From Streptomyces mutomycini (GTDB taxonomy: Bacteria; Actinomycetota; Actinomycetes; Streptomycetales; Streptomycetaceae): a stretch of DNA of 64,000 nt. Made by a program: the position numbers and the translations under genes. The notes below the pieces were generated by a model, which saw only the letters and a list, made by a program, of their open reading frames with translations, ran no database searches and was not told the DNA's origin. The DNA lies in NCBI RefSeq assembly GCF_001700505.1, contig NZ_MAPV01000094.1, forward strand, positions 1 through 64,000, read 5' to 3'. Positions 32,877-42,216 of this stretch are shown in pieces (position 1 is the first letter of the stretch; every line of letters starts with the position of its first letter).

Positions 32877-35327
32877 ATGGCCCGCCGCAGCACGAAAACC
32901 CCGCCGCCGGACGACTTCGAGGAGAAGATCCTCGACATCGACGTCGTCGACGAAATGCAGGGCTCCTTCCTCGAGTACGCGTACTCGGTGATCTACTCCA
33001 GGGCTCTGCCCGACGCGCGTGACGGCATGAAGCCCGTGCACCGCCGCATCGTGTCCCAGATGAACGAGATGGGTCTGCGCCCCGACCGCGGCTATGTGAA
33101 GTGTGCCCGGGTCGTCGGCGAGGTGATGGGCAAACTGCACCCGCACGGTGACGCGTCGATCTATGACGCGCTGGTACGCATGGCACAGCCGTTCTCGATG
33201 CGCCTGCCTCTCGTCGACGGGCACGGCAACTTCGGCTCGCTGGGCAACGACGACCCGCCGGCCGCCATGCGGTACACCGAGTGCCGTATGGCCGACGCCA
33301 CGTCACTCATGACGGAGTCGATCGACGAGGACACCGTCGACTACCAGTCGAACTACGACGGCCAGGAGCAGGAACCGGTCGTCCTGCCGGCCGCGTACCC
33401 GAACCTCCTGGTCAACGGCGCTTCCGGGATCGCGGTCGGCATGGCGACCAACATGCCCCCGCACAACCTCGGCGAGGTCATCGCCGCCGCCCGCCACCTC
33501 ATCCGGCACCCGGGCGCCGACCTCGAGACACTGATGCGTTTCGTCCCGGGCCCCGACCTGCCCACCGGCGGCCGGATCGTCGGCCTCGGCGGCATCAAGG
33601 ACGCCTACGCGGCCGGGCGCGGCACGTTCAAGATCCGCGCCACGGTCGCCATAGAGAACGTGACGGCCCGCCGGAAGGGTCTCGTCGTCACCGAACTGCC
33701 CTTCGCCGTCGGGCCGGAGAAGGTGATCGCCAAGATCAAGGACCTCGTCGGCTCCAAGAAGCTCCAGGGCATCGCGGACGTCAAGGACCTCACCGACCGG
33801 GCGCACGGTCTGCGTCTGGTCATCGAGGTCAAGAACGGCTTCGTGCCGGAGGCCGTGCTGGAGCAGCTCTACAAGCTGACGCCGATGGAGGAGTCCTTCG
33901 GCATCAACAACGTGGCGCTGGTCGACGGGCAGCCGCTCACCCTGGGGCTCAAGGAGCTCCTGGAGGTCTATCTCGACCACCGCTTCGACGTGGTGCGCCG
34001 GCGCAGCGAGTTCCGCAGGACCAAGCGCCGCAACAGGCTGCACCTGGTCGAGGGCCTGCTCGTGGCGCTGCTCGACATCGACGAGGTCATCCGGGTCATC
34101 CGGGACAGCGACAACTCGGCGCAGGCGAAGGAGCGCCTGATGGAGCGCTTCTCGCTGAGCGAGATCCAGACCCAGTACATCCTGGACACCCCGCTGCGCA
34201 GGCTCACGCGCTTCGACCGGATCGAGCTGGAGACCGAGCGCGACAGGCTCAAGGAGGAGATCGCCGAGCTGACCGCGATCCTGGAGTCGGACGCGGAGCT
34301 GCGCAAGCTGGTGTCGTCCGAACTGGCCGCGGTGGCGAAGAAGTTCGGCACCGAGCGGCGCACGGTGCTGCTGGAGTCGGCGGGTTCGCAGATCGCTTCC
34401 GTGCCGCTGGAGGTCGCCGACGACCCCTGCCAGGTGCTCCTCTCCTCGACCGGCCTCCTGGCCCGGACGGCCGGCGCCGAGCCGCTCGAACAGGCCGAGG
34501 ACGCCAGGCGCGGTAAGCACGACGTGATCGTCTCGGCGGTCGCCGCCACGGCACGCGGGGACGTGGGCGCGGTGACGTCCGCCGGACGGCTGCTCCGGCT
34601 CTCGGTGATCGACCTGCCGCAGCTGCCGGACACCCATGCGGCTCCGAACCTGTCGGGCGGGGCCCAGATCTCGGAGTTCCTGAGCCTGCAGCCGGACGAG
34701 GGGCTGATCTGCCTCACCACCCTGGACGAGGAGTCGCCCGGCCTCGCCATCGGCACCGCGCAGGGGGTGGTGAAGCGCGTGGTGCCCGACTACCCGGCCA
34801 ACAAGGACGAGTTGGAGGTCATCTCGCTGAAGGACGGTGACCGGATCGTGGGCGCCACCCAGCTGCGTACGGGCGAGGAGGACCTGGTCTTCATCACGTC
34901 CGACGCGCAGTTGCTGCGCTTCCCGGCCGCGTCGGTGCGTCCGCAGGGACGCGCCGCGGGCGGCATGGCGGGCGTCAAGCTCACGGCGGGCGCCACCGTC
35001 CTCTCGTTCGCCGCGGTGGCTCCTTCGGCGGACGCCGCGGTGTTCACGGTCGCCGGGTCGCACGGCACGCTGGACGACTCCGAGCGCACCTGGAAGCTGA
35101 CCCCGTTCGACCAGTACCCACGCAAGGGCAGGGCGACCGGCGGGGTGCGCTGTCAGCGCTTCCTCAAGGGTGAGGACGTCCTGGTCTTCGCCTGGGCGGG
35201 CGAAACCCCGGCCCGGGCCGCACAGAAGAACGGCACACCGGCGGATCTGCCCGCCCCCGACCCGCGCCGTGACGGATCGGGTACGCCGATGACGAGTCCG
35301 GTCGCGGTGATCGCCGGGCCGCTGTAG
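32877..35327 (+). CDS. parC: DNA topoisomerase IV subunit A
   Basis: The 816-residue strand-cleaving subunit of topoisomerase IV, which decatenates replicated chromosomes with ParE. The N-terminal breakage-reunion domain (about 20-500) has [36 protein letters not shown] (quinolone region) and AAMRYTE, with catalytic Tyr133. A C-terminal six-bladed DNA-wrapping domain follows (about 510-790), and the tail lacks the GyrA box, supporting ParC over GyrA. AAGGAG lies upstream of ATG 32877. parE is 10 kb away (45226) on the other strand, the usual Streptomyces layout. Confidence 0.93.
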   Translation: MARRSTKTPPPDDFEEKILDIDVVDEMQGSFLEYAYSVIYSRALPDARDGMKPVHRRIVSQMNEMGLRPDRGYVKCARVVGEVMGKLHPHGDASIYDALVRMAQPFSMRLPLVDGHGNFGSLGNDDPPAAMRYTECRMADATSLMTESIDEDTVDYQSNYDGQEQEPVVLPAAYPNLLVNGASGIAVGMATNMPPHNLGEVIAAARHLIRHPGADLETLMRFVPGPDLPTGGRIVGLGGIKDAYAAGRGTFKIRATVAIENVTARRKGLVVTELPFAVGPEKVIAKIKDLVGSKKLQGIADVKDLTDRAHGLRLVIEVKNGFVPEAVLEQLYKLTPMEESFGINNVALVDGQPLTLGLKELLEVYLDHRFDVVRRRSEFRRTKRRNRLHLVEGLLVALLDIDEVIRVIRDSDNSAQAKERLMERFSLSEIQTQYILDTPLRRLTRFDRIELETERDRLKEEIAELTAILESDAELRKLVSSELAAVAKKFGTERRTVLLESAGSQIASVPLEVADDPCQVLLSSTGLLARTAGAEPLEQAEDARRGKHDVIVSAVAATARGDVGAVTSAGRLLRLSVIDLPQLPDTHAAPNLSGGAQISEFLSLQPDEGLICLTTLDEESPGLAIGTAQGVVKRVVPDYPANKDELEVISLKDGDRIVGATQLRTGEEDLVFITSDAQLLRFPAASVRPQGRAAGGMAGVKLTAGATVLSFAAVAPSADAAVFTVAGSHGTLDDSERTWKLTPFDQYPRKGRATGGVRCQRFLKGEDVLVFAWAGETPARAAQKNGTPADLPAPDPRRDGSGTPMTSPVAVIAGPL

Positions 35328-35347
35328 GACACCGGCCGGGGGCGGTC

Positions 35348-35389
35348 GGGCCTCCCGTACGGATCCTGCCTGATCCGTACGGGAGGCCC
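35348..35389. terminator. Bidirectional terminator between parC and the CobW gene
   Basis: An 18-bp perfect stem (35348-35365 with 35372-35389, GGGCCTCCCGTACGGATC and its complement) with a 6-nt loop separates two convergent genes. Confidence 0.9.
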
Positions 35390-35397
35390 CTGGTGCC

Positions 35398-36510
35398 TCA
35401 GGTCTCGTCGTCGTCCGGCGCGGCGGCCGGTGCCACGTCGTCGTCCGGCTGCCGCACGTAGCGCAGGACACCCCACATGCCGCGCTCCAGCTGCTCGGCG
35501 GCGTCCTGGTCCGCCGCGGAGGGCTGCCACGGTTCCTGGCAGCCCTCGAGTTCCTTGCGCAGCGCGTCGGCGTCGATTCCGGAGCCGATCAGCACCAGCT
35601 GGGTCAGCCGGGGTTCGTCGCGGGCCCAGCGCCGCGGTACGAAGCGCAGGAACCCGCCCACGGCGTGCAGCGCGTACCGGTTTCCGGGGTCACCCGCACC
35701 GAAGTCGGCGAATCCCTTGATCCGGTAGAGGCCCGCGGGCCTGGAGTCGAGGAAGGCCATGAAGCGGCGTGGGCAGAGCGGCACGTCGGAGGTGAAGGCG
35801 ACGCTCTCGTACGCCGCGTGCAGATGTTCCTCGTGCGTACGGTCGTCCTCGGGCAGCAGGTCCTCGAACGTCAGCTGCCGGAAGGAGTCGTCCTCGTCCG
35901 GCCGGAGCACGGGGTCGAAGAGCAGCTCCGGGTCGATCCGCCCGTAGGCGGAGCAGATGACCGCAGCCCTTCCGCCCGACGTGCCGACCGATTCCCTCAC
36001 GGCACGCAGTCGCGCGTCCGTGACCCGGTCGGTCTTGTTCAGGACGATCAGGTCGGCGACCGCGAGATGGCGGTCGATCTCGGGGTGGCGCTCCCGCGTG
36101 GCGGTGAACTCGGCGGCGTCGACGACCTCGACCAGTCCCCCGTACCGGATGTGCGGATTGTCGCTGGCCAGCAGCATCCGTACGAGCTCCTGGGGCTCGG
36201 CGAGGCCGCTCGCCTCGATGACGATCACGTCGAGCCGGGCGGCCGGCCCGGTCAGCGTCTCCAGATAGGTGTCGAGCTCGCTCGCGTCGACGGCACAGCA
36301 CAGGCAGCCGTTGCCCAGCGAGACCGTGGAACCGACCTGTCCCGCGACGGTCACGGCGTCGATCTCGATGGACCCGAAGTCATTGACGATGACGCCGATC
36401 CGGTTGCCCGCCCTGTTGCGGAGCAAGTGGTTGAGCAGTGTCGTCTTGCCGGATCCGAGGAACCCCGCAAGGACGACGACCGGGATCTGCGGGGCGCGGG
36501 GCGGGGTCAA
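35398..36510 (-). CDS. CobW/COG0523-family G3E GTPase (putative metallochaperone)
   Basis: A 370-residue P-loop GTPase: Walker [10 protein letters not shown] (16-24), the metal-binding GNGCLCCAV (CxCC motif), [10 protein letters not shown] (switch/G3E Glu), LNKTD (base specificity), and a C-terminal CobW domain (about 240-350, [18 protein letters not shown]). Such proteins insert or allocate zinc, cobalt, iron or nitrile-hydratase metal; the target here is not shown. It starts at TTG 36508-36510 with AGGAAGG eight bases upstream. The citrate synthase gene ends 21 bases upstream, so they may share a transcript. Confidence 0.9.
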   Translation of the reverse strand: MTPPRAPQIPVVVLAGFLGSGKTTLLNHLLRNRAGNRIGVIVNDFGSIEIDAVTVAGQVGSTVSLGNGCLCCAVDASELDTYLETLTGPAARLDVIVIEASGLAEPQELVRMLLASDNPHIRYGGLVEVVDAAEFTATRERHPEIDRHLAVADLIVLNKTDRVTDARLRAVRESVGTSGGRAAVICSAYGRIDPELLFDPVLRPDEDDSFRQLTFEDLLPEDDRTHEEHLHAAYESVAFTSDVPLCPRRFMAFLDSRPAGLYRIKGFADFGAGDPGNRYALHAVGGFLRFVPRRWARDEPRLTQLVLIGSGIDADALRKELEGCQEPWQPSAADQDAAEQLERGMWGVLRYVRQPDDDVAPAAAPDDDET

Positions 36511-36531
36511 CAGGGGCCTTCCTGGGGTGGG

Positions 36532-37695
36532 TCAGAGTGCCGGTACGGGATGCGGAGGCGGGGCCCCGACATAGCGGGCCGCCGGGCGGATGATCTTCGA
36601 GTCCTCCGCCTGCTCAAGGATATTGGCGCTCCAGCCGACCATGCGCGCGGCACAGAAGGTGGGTGTGAACATCTCGCGCGGCAGCCCGCAGAGCTCCATG
36701 ACGACACCGGCGTAGAACTCCACGTTGGTGTGCAGCTCTCGTCCCGGCTTGAGCTCGGCGAGGATCGCCTCCACCCGGTGTTCCACCTCGACGGCGAAGT
36801 CCACGAGTGGCCCGCCGAAGCTCTGGGCGACCGAGCGGAGCATGCGTGAGCGGGGGTCCTCGGTGCGGTAGACGGGGTGCCCGAATCCCATGATCCGCTC
36901 CCCCGCGAGGACGCGTTCACGGATCCAGCCGTCGATCCGGTCCGCGGTGCCGATGGCGTCCAGGGTGTCCAGCGCCCGGCTCGGCGCACCGCCGTGCAGC
37001 GGGCCGGAGAGCGCGCCGACGGCTCCGACGAGGCAGGCGGCCACGTCGGCACCGGTGGAGGCGATCACTCGAGCCGTGAACGTGGAGGCGTTGAAGCCGT
37101 GGTCGACGGTGGAGACGAGGTACCGCTCGACGGCCGCCGTCCGCGCGGCGTCCGGCTCCTCACCGGTGAGCATGTGGAGGTAGTTCGCGGCGAACGGCAG
37201 GTCGTCACGCGGCTCGACCGGCTCCAGCCCCTGTCCCAGGCGGTACAGCGAGGTCAGCACGGTGGGAACGGCGGCACACACGGCGAGCGCGTCCTCGCTG
37301 CGGCGGTCGGCGCCGATGTCGTACACCGGGCGGAACCCGGCAGAGGCCCCGAGCAGCGAGAGCGCGGTCCGCAGTCCCGCGAGCGGGCCCGAGACCACAC
37401 CTGCGCGGGCGATGGCGGGCAGCGCCTCCCGCACCTCGGAGGGCAGCCGGCGCAGGCCGGCGGTGCGGGTGGCGAAGGCGGTGCTCTCCGCCCGGCCGGG
37501 CAGCTCGCCGTGGAACATCAGGTACCAGACGTCCTCGAAGCTGCGGCTCTGCGCCAGTTCGATCGCCGAGTACTGCCGGTAGTGGTAGAAGCCCTCGCGT
37601 CCGCGCACGTCTCCGAGCGCGGTGTCGGTGACGATCACGCCGGCGAGGCCCCGGGGGGCGGCGGGCGATGCGGATTCCGTATGCGTGGCGGGCAT
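36532..37695 (-). CDS. Citrate synthase family protein (citrate/2-methylcitrate type)
   Basis: A 387-residue citrate synthase homologue. The catalytic motifs are GPLHGGAPSRAL (first His region), MGFGHPVYRTEDPRS (second His) and HTNVEFYAGVVMELCG (the acidic residue is Glu in place of the common Asp, as in many Gram-positive methylcitrate-type enzymes). It condenses acetyl-CoA or propionyl-CoA with oxaloacetate. ATG 37693-37695 has GGAGGAG upstream; the longer start at 37728 would cross a TTGA operator-like repeat. It is divergent from a second citrate synthase fused to a DNA-binding domain, and 21 bases before the CobW GTPase. Confidence 0.88.
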   Translation of the reverse strand: MPATHTESASPAAPRGLAGVIVTDTALGDVRGREGFYHYRQYSAIELAQSRSFEDVWYLMFHGELPGRAESTAFATRTAGLRRLPSEVREALPAIARAGVVSGPLAGLRTALSLLGASAGFRPVYDIGADRRSEDALAVCAAVPTVLTSLYRLGQGLEPVEPRDDLPFAANYLHMLTGEEPDAARTAAVERYLVSTVDHGFNASTFTARVIASTGADVAACLVGAVGALSGPLHGGAPSRALDTLDAIGTADRIDGWIRERVLAGERIMGFGHPVYRTEDPRSRMLRSVAQSFGGPLVDFAVEVEHRVEAILAELKPGRELHTNVEFYAGVVMELCGLPREMFTPTFCAARMVGWSANILEQAEDSKIIRPAARYVGAPPPHPVPAL

Positions 37696-37727
37696 GGCAG
37701 GTCTCTCCTCCACCGATGAGTTGTACA

Positions 37728-37780
37728 TTGATTCGACTGTCTATGATTGACTCAATACCTGTCAATGTTGATTGAATCAA
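37728..37780. promoter_or_regulatory. Three phased TTGA-type palindromes between the citrate synthase genes
   Basis: Within the 141-bp divergent region lie TTGATTCGA (37728-37736), ATTGACTCAAT (37746-37756, a perfect odd palindrome) and TTGATTGAATCAA (37768-37780, a perfect odd palindrome). Their TTGA starts are at 37728, 37747 and 37768, about 20 bp apart or two helical turns, which would put bound proteins on one face. A likely autoregulatory operator array; the binder is inferred. Confidence 0.6.
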
Positions 37781-37836
37781 TGTCAAGTCCTGTTGGCGGT
37801 GATCCGGCATCGACGGAAATGGATACGGTGGACGCC

Positions 37837-39183
37837 ATGACGCATGACTCGGCTCACGGGACCGGCACACAGGACGCGGGAGCCGAGGGGGCGGCGGCGG
37901 AACGGAGGCTCACCACCCGGGAGGCCGCCGAGCGGCTCGGCGTGAAGCCCGAGACCGTGTACGCGTACGTGAGCCGGGGGCAGCTCGCCAGCAGGCGCAC
38001 CGCCGGCGGACGCGGCAGTACGTTCGACGCCTCCGAGGTCGACGCCCTGGCCCGCCGGGCAGGACGCAGGGAGCCTTCGCCGCCCGTCGCGGGTGACCTC
38101 GTCTTCCGTACCGGGATCACGCTCATCGAGCCGGACCGCTACTACTTCCGCGGCGTCGACGCGACCGAGCTGGCCCGCCACTACGGCTACGAGGAGGTCG
38201 CCGAGTGGATCTGGACCGGTGAGCTCCGTCCCGGAACCCGCTTCACCGCCGCGCCCGAGTCGCTCGCGGCGGCGCGGCGGACCGCCGCCTCACTGCCGCG
38301 GCACAGCAGCTCGACTGACCGGCTCCGGGCCGCTGTCGCCGCCGCCGCGTCCGCCGACCCCCTGCGTTTCGACCTCTCCCCCCAGGGGGTGCTCAACAGC
38401 GCACGCACTCTCGTCCCGACCCTCGTGGACGCGCTGCCGCCGGCCGGAGAGGAGGGCGGCGAGGGCGGCTCGCTCGCCGCGCGGCTCTGGCCGAAGCTCA
38501 CCGCACGGCCCGCCGACGCGGCTTCGCTGGCCGTGCTCGACACCGCGCTCTCGCTACTGGCCGACCACGATCTCGCGGCCTCGACCCTGGCGGCACGCGT
38601 CGCCGCGTCGGCCCATGCCCACCCCTACGCCGTGGTCTCCGCGGGGCTCGGCGTGCTGGAGGGTCCGCTGCACGGCGCCGCGAGCGGACTGGCCCACCGC
38701 ATGCTCCTGGAAGTCGTGGACCGGGGTGGCGCGGCTCCGGTCGTCGCGGATCATCTGCGCGCCGGCCGGCGGGTACCGGGGCTCGGTCATCGCCTCTACA
38801 CCGCCGAGGACCCGCGGGCGGGTGCCCTGTTCGCACTGCTGGACGAGCTGCCGCACGCCGTACCGGTGATGGCGGCGGCCCGTGACGTGGTCGCGACCAC
38901 CGCTCGGCACACGCCCCTGCACGCCAACGTCGACCTGGCCCTGGCCGCCTTCTCGGTCGCCTGCGGCATGCCGGCCGAGACGGGCGAGACGGTGTTCGCG
39001 GTGTCCCGTGCGGCGGGCTGGATCGCCCACGCGATGGAGGAGTACGCGGAGAGACCGCTGCGCATGCGGCCCAGCGGTCAGTACGGCGGTCCGCGCCCGC
39101 CGCAGCCGCTGCCGCTGCCGACGGCGGAGGCGGCTGCTTCGGAGAGTGGAGCCACCGGAGCGCCCCGGCAGTCCGCAAATTAA
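37837..39183 (+). CDS. Citrate synthase with an N-terminal helix-turn-helix
   Basis: A 448-residue protein combining a DNA-binding domain and a citrate synthase. The N-terminal excisionase/MerR-like helix-turn-helix (about 25-75) reads LTTREAAERLGVKPETVYAYVSRGQL, then SRRTAGGRGSTFDASEVDAL. The synthase domain (about 90-425) keeps GPLHGAASGLAHRML, VPGLGHRLYTAEDPRAG and HANVDLALAAFS. I start at ATG 37837 (MTHDSAHG) behind ACGGTGG; ATGs at 37819 and 37747 are in frame, and the latter lies inside the palindrome array. It is divergent from a plain citrate synthase. The fusion suggests a metabolic enzyme that also regulates this pair; that is inference. Confidence 0.85.
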   Translation: MTHDSAHGTGTQDAGAEGAAAERRLTTREAAERLGVKPETVYAYVSRGQLASRRTAGGRGSTFDASEVDALARRAGRREPSPPVAGDLVFRTGITLIEPDRYYFRGVDATELARHYGYEEVAEWIWTGELRPGTRFTAAPESLAAARRTAASLPRHSSSTDRLRAAVAAAASADPLRFDLSPQGVLNSARTLVPTLVDALPPAGEEGGEGGSLAARLWPKLTARPADAASLAVLDTALSLLADHDLAASTLAARVAASAHAHPYAVVSAGLGVLEGPLHGAASGLAHRMLLEVVDRGGAAPVVADHLRAGRRVPGLGHRLYTAEDPRAGALFALLDELPHAVPVMAAARDVVATTARHTPLHANVDLALAAFSVACGMPAETGETVFAVSRAAGWIAHAMEEYAERPLRMRPSGQYGGPRPPQPLPLPTAEAAASESGATGAPRQSAN

Positions 39184-39211
39184 CTACAGCCGACCGAAAA
39201 TCTCACGGTCC

Positions 39212-40219
39212 CTACCGGGGCGGTCGGGCCGTGGAGCCCCGGACGACCAGCTCCGGCTCGAAGAGGAGCTCGTCCGAGGGCACCGTGCGCCCCCCGATCT
39301 GCACAGAGAGCAGTTCGACCGCGGCCCGGCCCATCGCTTCGATCGGCTGGCGCACCGTGGTCAGCGGCGGCTCGGTGCAGTTCATGAACGCCGAGTCGTC
39401 GTAGCCGACCACGGAGACGTCCCCCGGCACCGACAGCCCTCGGCGGCGCGCAGCGCGCACCGCGCCCAGGGCCAGCGGGTCACTGGCGCAGATGATGCCG
39501 GTGATCCCCTGGTCGAGAAGCCGCATGGCTGCGGCCTGGCCGCCCTCGAGCGAGAACATCGCACGGGCCACCCGCTCGTCCGGCACGGTCGCCCCCGACC
39601 GGGCGGCCAGCGTGCGGGCGGCGGCCAGCTTGCGCTGCGAGGGCATGTGGTCGGCCGGGCCGAGGACGAGCCCGATCCGCTCGTGACCGAGCGAGACCAG
39701 ATGGCGCCACGCCTGCTCGACGGCCACGGAGTCGTCGCAGGAGACCGCGGGGAATCCGAGGTGGGCGATGGCGGCGTTGATCAGGACGACCGGGATCTTG
39801 CGGTCGGCGAGCACCTTGTAGTGATCGTGGGGGGCGTCGGCCTGCGCGTACAGACCACCGGCGAACACCACCCCGGACACCTGCTGCTGCAGGAGGAGCT
39901 CGACGTAGTCGGCCTCGGAGACCCCGCCCTTGGTCTGCGTGCAGAGCACCGGCGTCAGTCCCTGCTGGGCGAGCGCACCGCCGACCACTTCGGCGAAGGC
40001 GGGGAAGATCGGGTTCTGCAGCTCGGGCAGGACCAGTCCGACCAGGCGGGCACGCTCACCGCGCAGTTGCGTCGGACGCTCGTAGCCGAGCACGTCCAGT
40101 GCGGACAGGACGGACTGCCGGGTGGCGTCGGAGACGCCCGGCTTGCCGTTCAGCACGCGGCTGACCGTGGCCTCGCTGACTCCTACCTTCTGGGCAACCT
40201 GAGCAAGTCGTCGCGTCAT
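39212..40219 (-). CDS. LacI-family transcriptional regulator
   Basis: A 335-residue regulator. The N-terminal LacI helix-turn-helix with hinge helix (1-55) reads LAQVAQKVGVSEATVSRVLNGKPGVS, followed by a periplasmic-binding-like sugar domain (60-330) with RLVGLVLPELQNPIFPAFAEVV and DPLALGAVRAARRRGLSVPGDVSVVGYDD. No Shine-Dalgarno is visible before ATG 40217-40219, so the mRNA may be leaderless. The upstream region holds three GCGCAA-type repeats and a CGCAA/TTGCG dyad suited to autoregulation. It converges with the citrate synthase and diverges from the sensor kinase. The sugar ligand is unknown. Confidence 0.9.
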   Translation of the reverse strand: MTRRLAQVAQKVGVSEATVSRVLNGKPGVSDATRQSVLSALDVLGYERPTQLRGERARLVGLVLPELQNPIFPAFAEVVGGALAQQGLTPVLCTQTKGGVSEADYVELLLQQQVSGVVFAGGLYAQADAPHDHYKVLADRKIPVVLINAAIAHLGFPAVSCDDSVAVEQAWRHLVSLGHERIGLVLGPADHMPSQRKLAAARTLAARSGATVPDERVARAMFSLEGGQAAAMRLLDQGITGIICASDPLALGAVRAARRRGLSVPGDVSVVGYDDSAFMNCTEPPLTTVRQPIEAMGRAAVELLSVQIGGRTVPSDELLFEPELVVRGSTARPPR

Positions 40220-40221
40220 GA

Positions 40222-40257
40222 GCGCAAGATTAGCGCAAAATCCGCAAGAATATTGCG
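40222..40257. promoter_or_regulatory. GCGCAA repeats and CGCAA/TTGCG dyad at the lacI-type promoter
   Basis: GCGCAAG (40222), GCGCAAA (40233) and CCGCAAG (40242) recur at about 10-11 bp steps just upstream of the regulator start on the minus strand. CGCAAGAATATTGCG (40243-40257) is a dyad with 5-bp arms and a 5-bp centre. Likely the autoregulatory site of the adjacent LacI protein. Confidence 0.5.
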
Positions 40258-40370
40258 TTGGAACGGATACTCATAGAACGCTCACAGACGGAGGGCGAGG
40301 AGGCAAGAGCCCTGCCCGACCGGGACGTCGACGGACGACGGGCCGGACTCCGGCCGCCGGGCCGGGCTCC

Positions 40371-40440
40371 GGCTCCGACTCCGGTTCCGGCTCCGACTCC
40401 GGTTCCTGCTCCGACTCCGGTTCCTGCTCCGGACTCCGGC
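40371..40440. repeat. 18-bp tandem repeat upstream of the sensor kinase
   Basis: GGCTCCGACTCCGGTTCC is repeated three times (40371-40388, 40389-40406, 40407-40424 with TGC in place of GGC) plus a partial fourth copy. The unit is a multiple of three and, in the kinase frame, reads PAPTPV. It may be a replication-slippage repeat. Confidence 0.85.
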
Positions 40441-40548
40441 CGCCGGACGGCCCGGGCGTCGGCGGGGGAAGGCCGTCGCCCCCGGCTTTCCCCGGCGTCC
40501 CCCGGCGGGGATTTCAGTAAGCACGGTTTGCCCCTTACCGTTCGTACG

Positions 40549-42216
40549 ATGAGCGCCCCACCGACCACCCCACGGGGACCGCGCCGGTTCGGCTGGCCGA
40601 AGCGGGTCTTCTCTCAGGTCTTGCTGATGCAGCTGGCCATCATCACCGGCGTCACGGTCCTCGTCACGGGCCTCTTCCTGGCACCGCTCAGCGCCCAGCT
40701 CGACGACCAGGCGATGCGCCGCGCCCTGGCGATCGCGCAGAGCACGGCGGCGCAGCCCCAGATCGCCGCCTCGCTGCTCAGCACCGAGCCGCGCCCGGAC
40801 GGTGCCGTCCAGGCCGCGGCGGAGCGGATCAGGCTGTCGACCGGCGCCGAATACGTCGTGATCATGGACAGGCACGGGGTGCGCTGGTCGCACACGGACT
40901 CCTCCCGCATCGGCGACGTCGTCTCCACCGATCCCAGTACGGCGCTCGCCGGCCGGTCCGTGATGGAGATCGACAGCGGCACGCTCGGACGTTCGGCCCG
41001 CGGCAAGGTACCGCTCCTCGACGAATCGGAACGGGTCGTCGGCGCCGTCTCGGTCGGCATCGCGTACGACAGCGTCCGCGCCCGGCTGCTCGCAGCGATC
41101 CCGGGGCTGCTCGCCTACGCGGGCGGCGCGCTGGCCGTGGGAGCTCTGGCCGCCTATCTGATCTCCCGGCGTCTCCAGCGACAGACCCATGACCTGGCCT
41201 TCTCCGACATCTCCGCGCTGCTGACCGAGCGCGAGGCCATGCTGCACAGCATCCGCGAGGGGGTCGTCGCGATCGACCGCACCGGACGCATCAGGCTCCT
41301 GAACGACGAGGCCCAGCGACTGCTCGGTCTCGGCCCCGGCGCCGCGGGCAGGCAGTTGGACGAGGCGCTGGGCGAGGGCCGGACCACCGACGTGCTGGCC
41401 GGGCGGGTGGCCGGCGACGACCTGGTGACGGTCAGGGGGAACCGCGTGCTGCTCGCCAACCGGATGCCGACCGACGACGGCGGGGCCGTTGCCACGCTGC
41501 GCGACCGTACGGAGCTGGAGCACCTCGGCCGCGAGCTCGACTCCACCCACGGCCTGATCGACGCGCTCCGCGCCCAGGACCACGAGCACGCCAACCGGCT
41601 CCACACCCTGCTGGGACTGCTGGAACTGGAGATGCACGACGAGGCGGTGGAGTTCGTCACCGAGGTCGTCGGCGTCCACCGGGCAACGGCGGAGCAGGTC
41701 ACCGAGAAGGTCCACGATCCCCTGCTGGCCTCACTCCTGGTCGGCAAGGCGACCGTGGCCGCTGAGCGCGGAGTCGCTCTGCGGATGGCGCCCGGGACAC
41801 TGCTTCCGGACCGGCTGGTCGACCCGCGCGGTCTCGTGACGGTCCTCGGCAATCTGGTCGACAACGCGCTGGACGCGGCCTCGGGATCGGACGCGGCGAG
41901 GATCGAGGTGGAGCTGCGGGCCGAGGACCGTACGGTGGTACTGCGGGTGCGTGACAGCGGACCCGGAGTACCGCCCGGTGACCACGAATCCATCTTCACG
42001 GAGGGCTGGTCGACCAAGGAACTCCCGGCCCACGGCAAACGCGGCCTGGGACTGCCCCTGGTACGGCGGCTCGCCGAGCGGCAGGGCGGCAGCGTGTCCG
42101 TATCGGGCTCCCCCGGGGGCGGGGCGGTGTTCACCGTCGTCCTTCCGGAGGCTCTGGGCGAACCGGACCGGCTGGGCGCCCCCTCGCGGCCCGCGACGTC
42201 AGGAGACTTGCCGTGA
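40549..42216 (+). CDS. CitA/DcuS-type sensor histidine kinase
   Basis: A 555-residue membrane kinase. After TM1 (about 20-45) comes an extracellular PAS-like sensor domain (about 46-185) with TGAEYVVIMDRHGVRWSH and the GRS(V) loop of carboxylate sensors, TM2 (about 188-208), a cytosolic PAS (about 220-320, EGVVAIDRTGRIRLLNDEAQRLLG), and the HPK7-type dimerisation helix RAQDHEHANRLHTLLGLLEL containing the phospho-His. The ATPase domain ends GKRGLGLPLVRRLAERQGGSVSV. ATG 40549 has no ribosome site and may be leaderless; the frame is open further upstream. Stop and regulator start overlap as GTGA. It probably senses a C4-dicarboxylate, citrate or acetate-like acid. Confidence 0.88.
   Translation: MSAPPTTPRGPRRFGWPKRVFSQVLLMQLAIITGVTVLVTGLFLAPLSAQLDDQAMRRALAIAQSTAAQPQIAASLLSTEPRPDGAVQAAAERIRLSTGAEYVVIMDRHGVRWSHTDSSRIGDVVSTDPSTALAGRSVMEIDSGTLGRSARGKVPLLDESERVVGAVSVGIAYDSVRARLLAAIPGLLAYAGGALAVGALAAYLISRRLQRQTHDLAFSDISALLTEREAMLHSIREGVVAIDRTGRIRLLNDEAQRLLGLGPGAAGRQLDEALGEGRTTDVLAGRVAGDDLVTVRGNRVLLANRMPTDDGGAVATLRDRTELEHLGRELDSTHGLIDALRAQDHEHANRLHTLLGLLELEMHDEAVEFVTEVVGVHRATAEQVTEKVHDPLLASLLVGKATVAAERGVALRMAPGTLLPDRLVDPRGLVTVLGNLVDNALDAASGSDAARIEVELRAEDRTVVLRVRDSGPGVPPGDHESIFTEGWSTKELPAHGKRGLGLPLVRRLAERQGGSVSVSGSPGGGAVFTVVLPEALGEPDRLGAPSRPATSGDLP

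Larger units (their letters stand above)
40220..40548. other. 329-bp region between the LacI and sensor-kinase genes
   Basis: The left 40 bp hold the GCGCAA repeats and dyad (40222-40257). The middle holds an 18-bp tandem repeat (40371-40440). The kinase frame stays open without a stop across the whole region back to TTG 40258, reading PAPTPV repeats, but no ribosome site supports a longer protein. The kinase promoter must be here; I see no clear boxes. Confidence 0.45.

Noticed and set aside
40258-40548. N-terminal extension of the sensor kinase
   Set aside because: No stop codon intervenes, but no ribosome site or conserved start supports it, and the repeat looks like slippage. Kept only as a finding.
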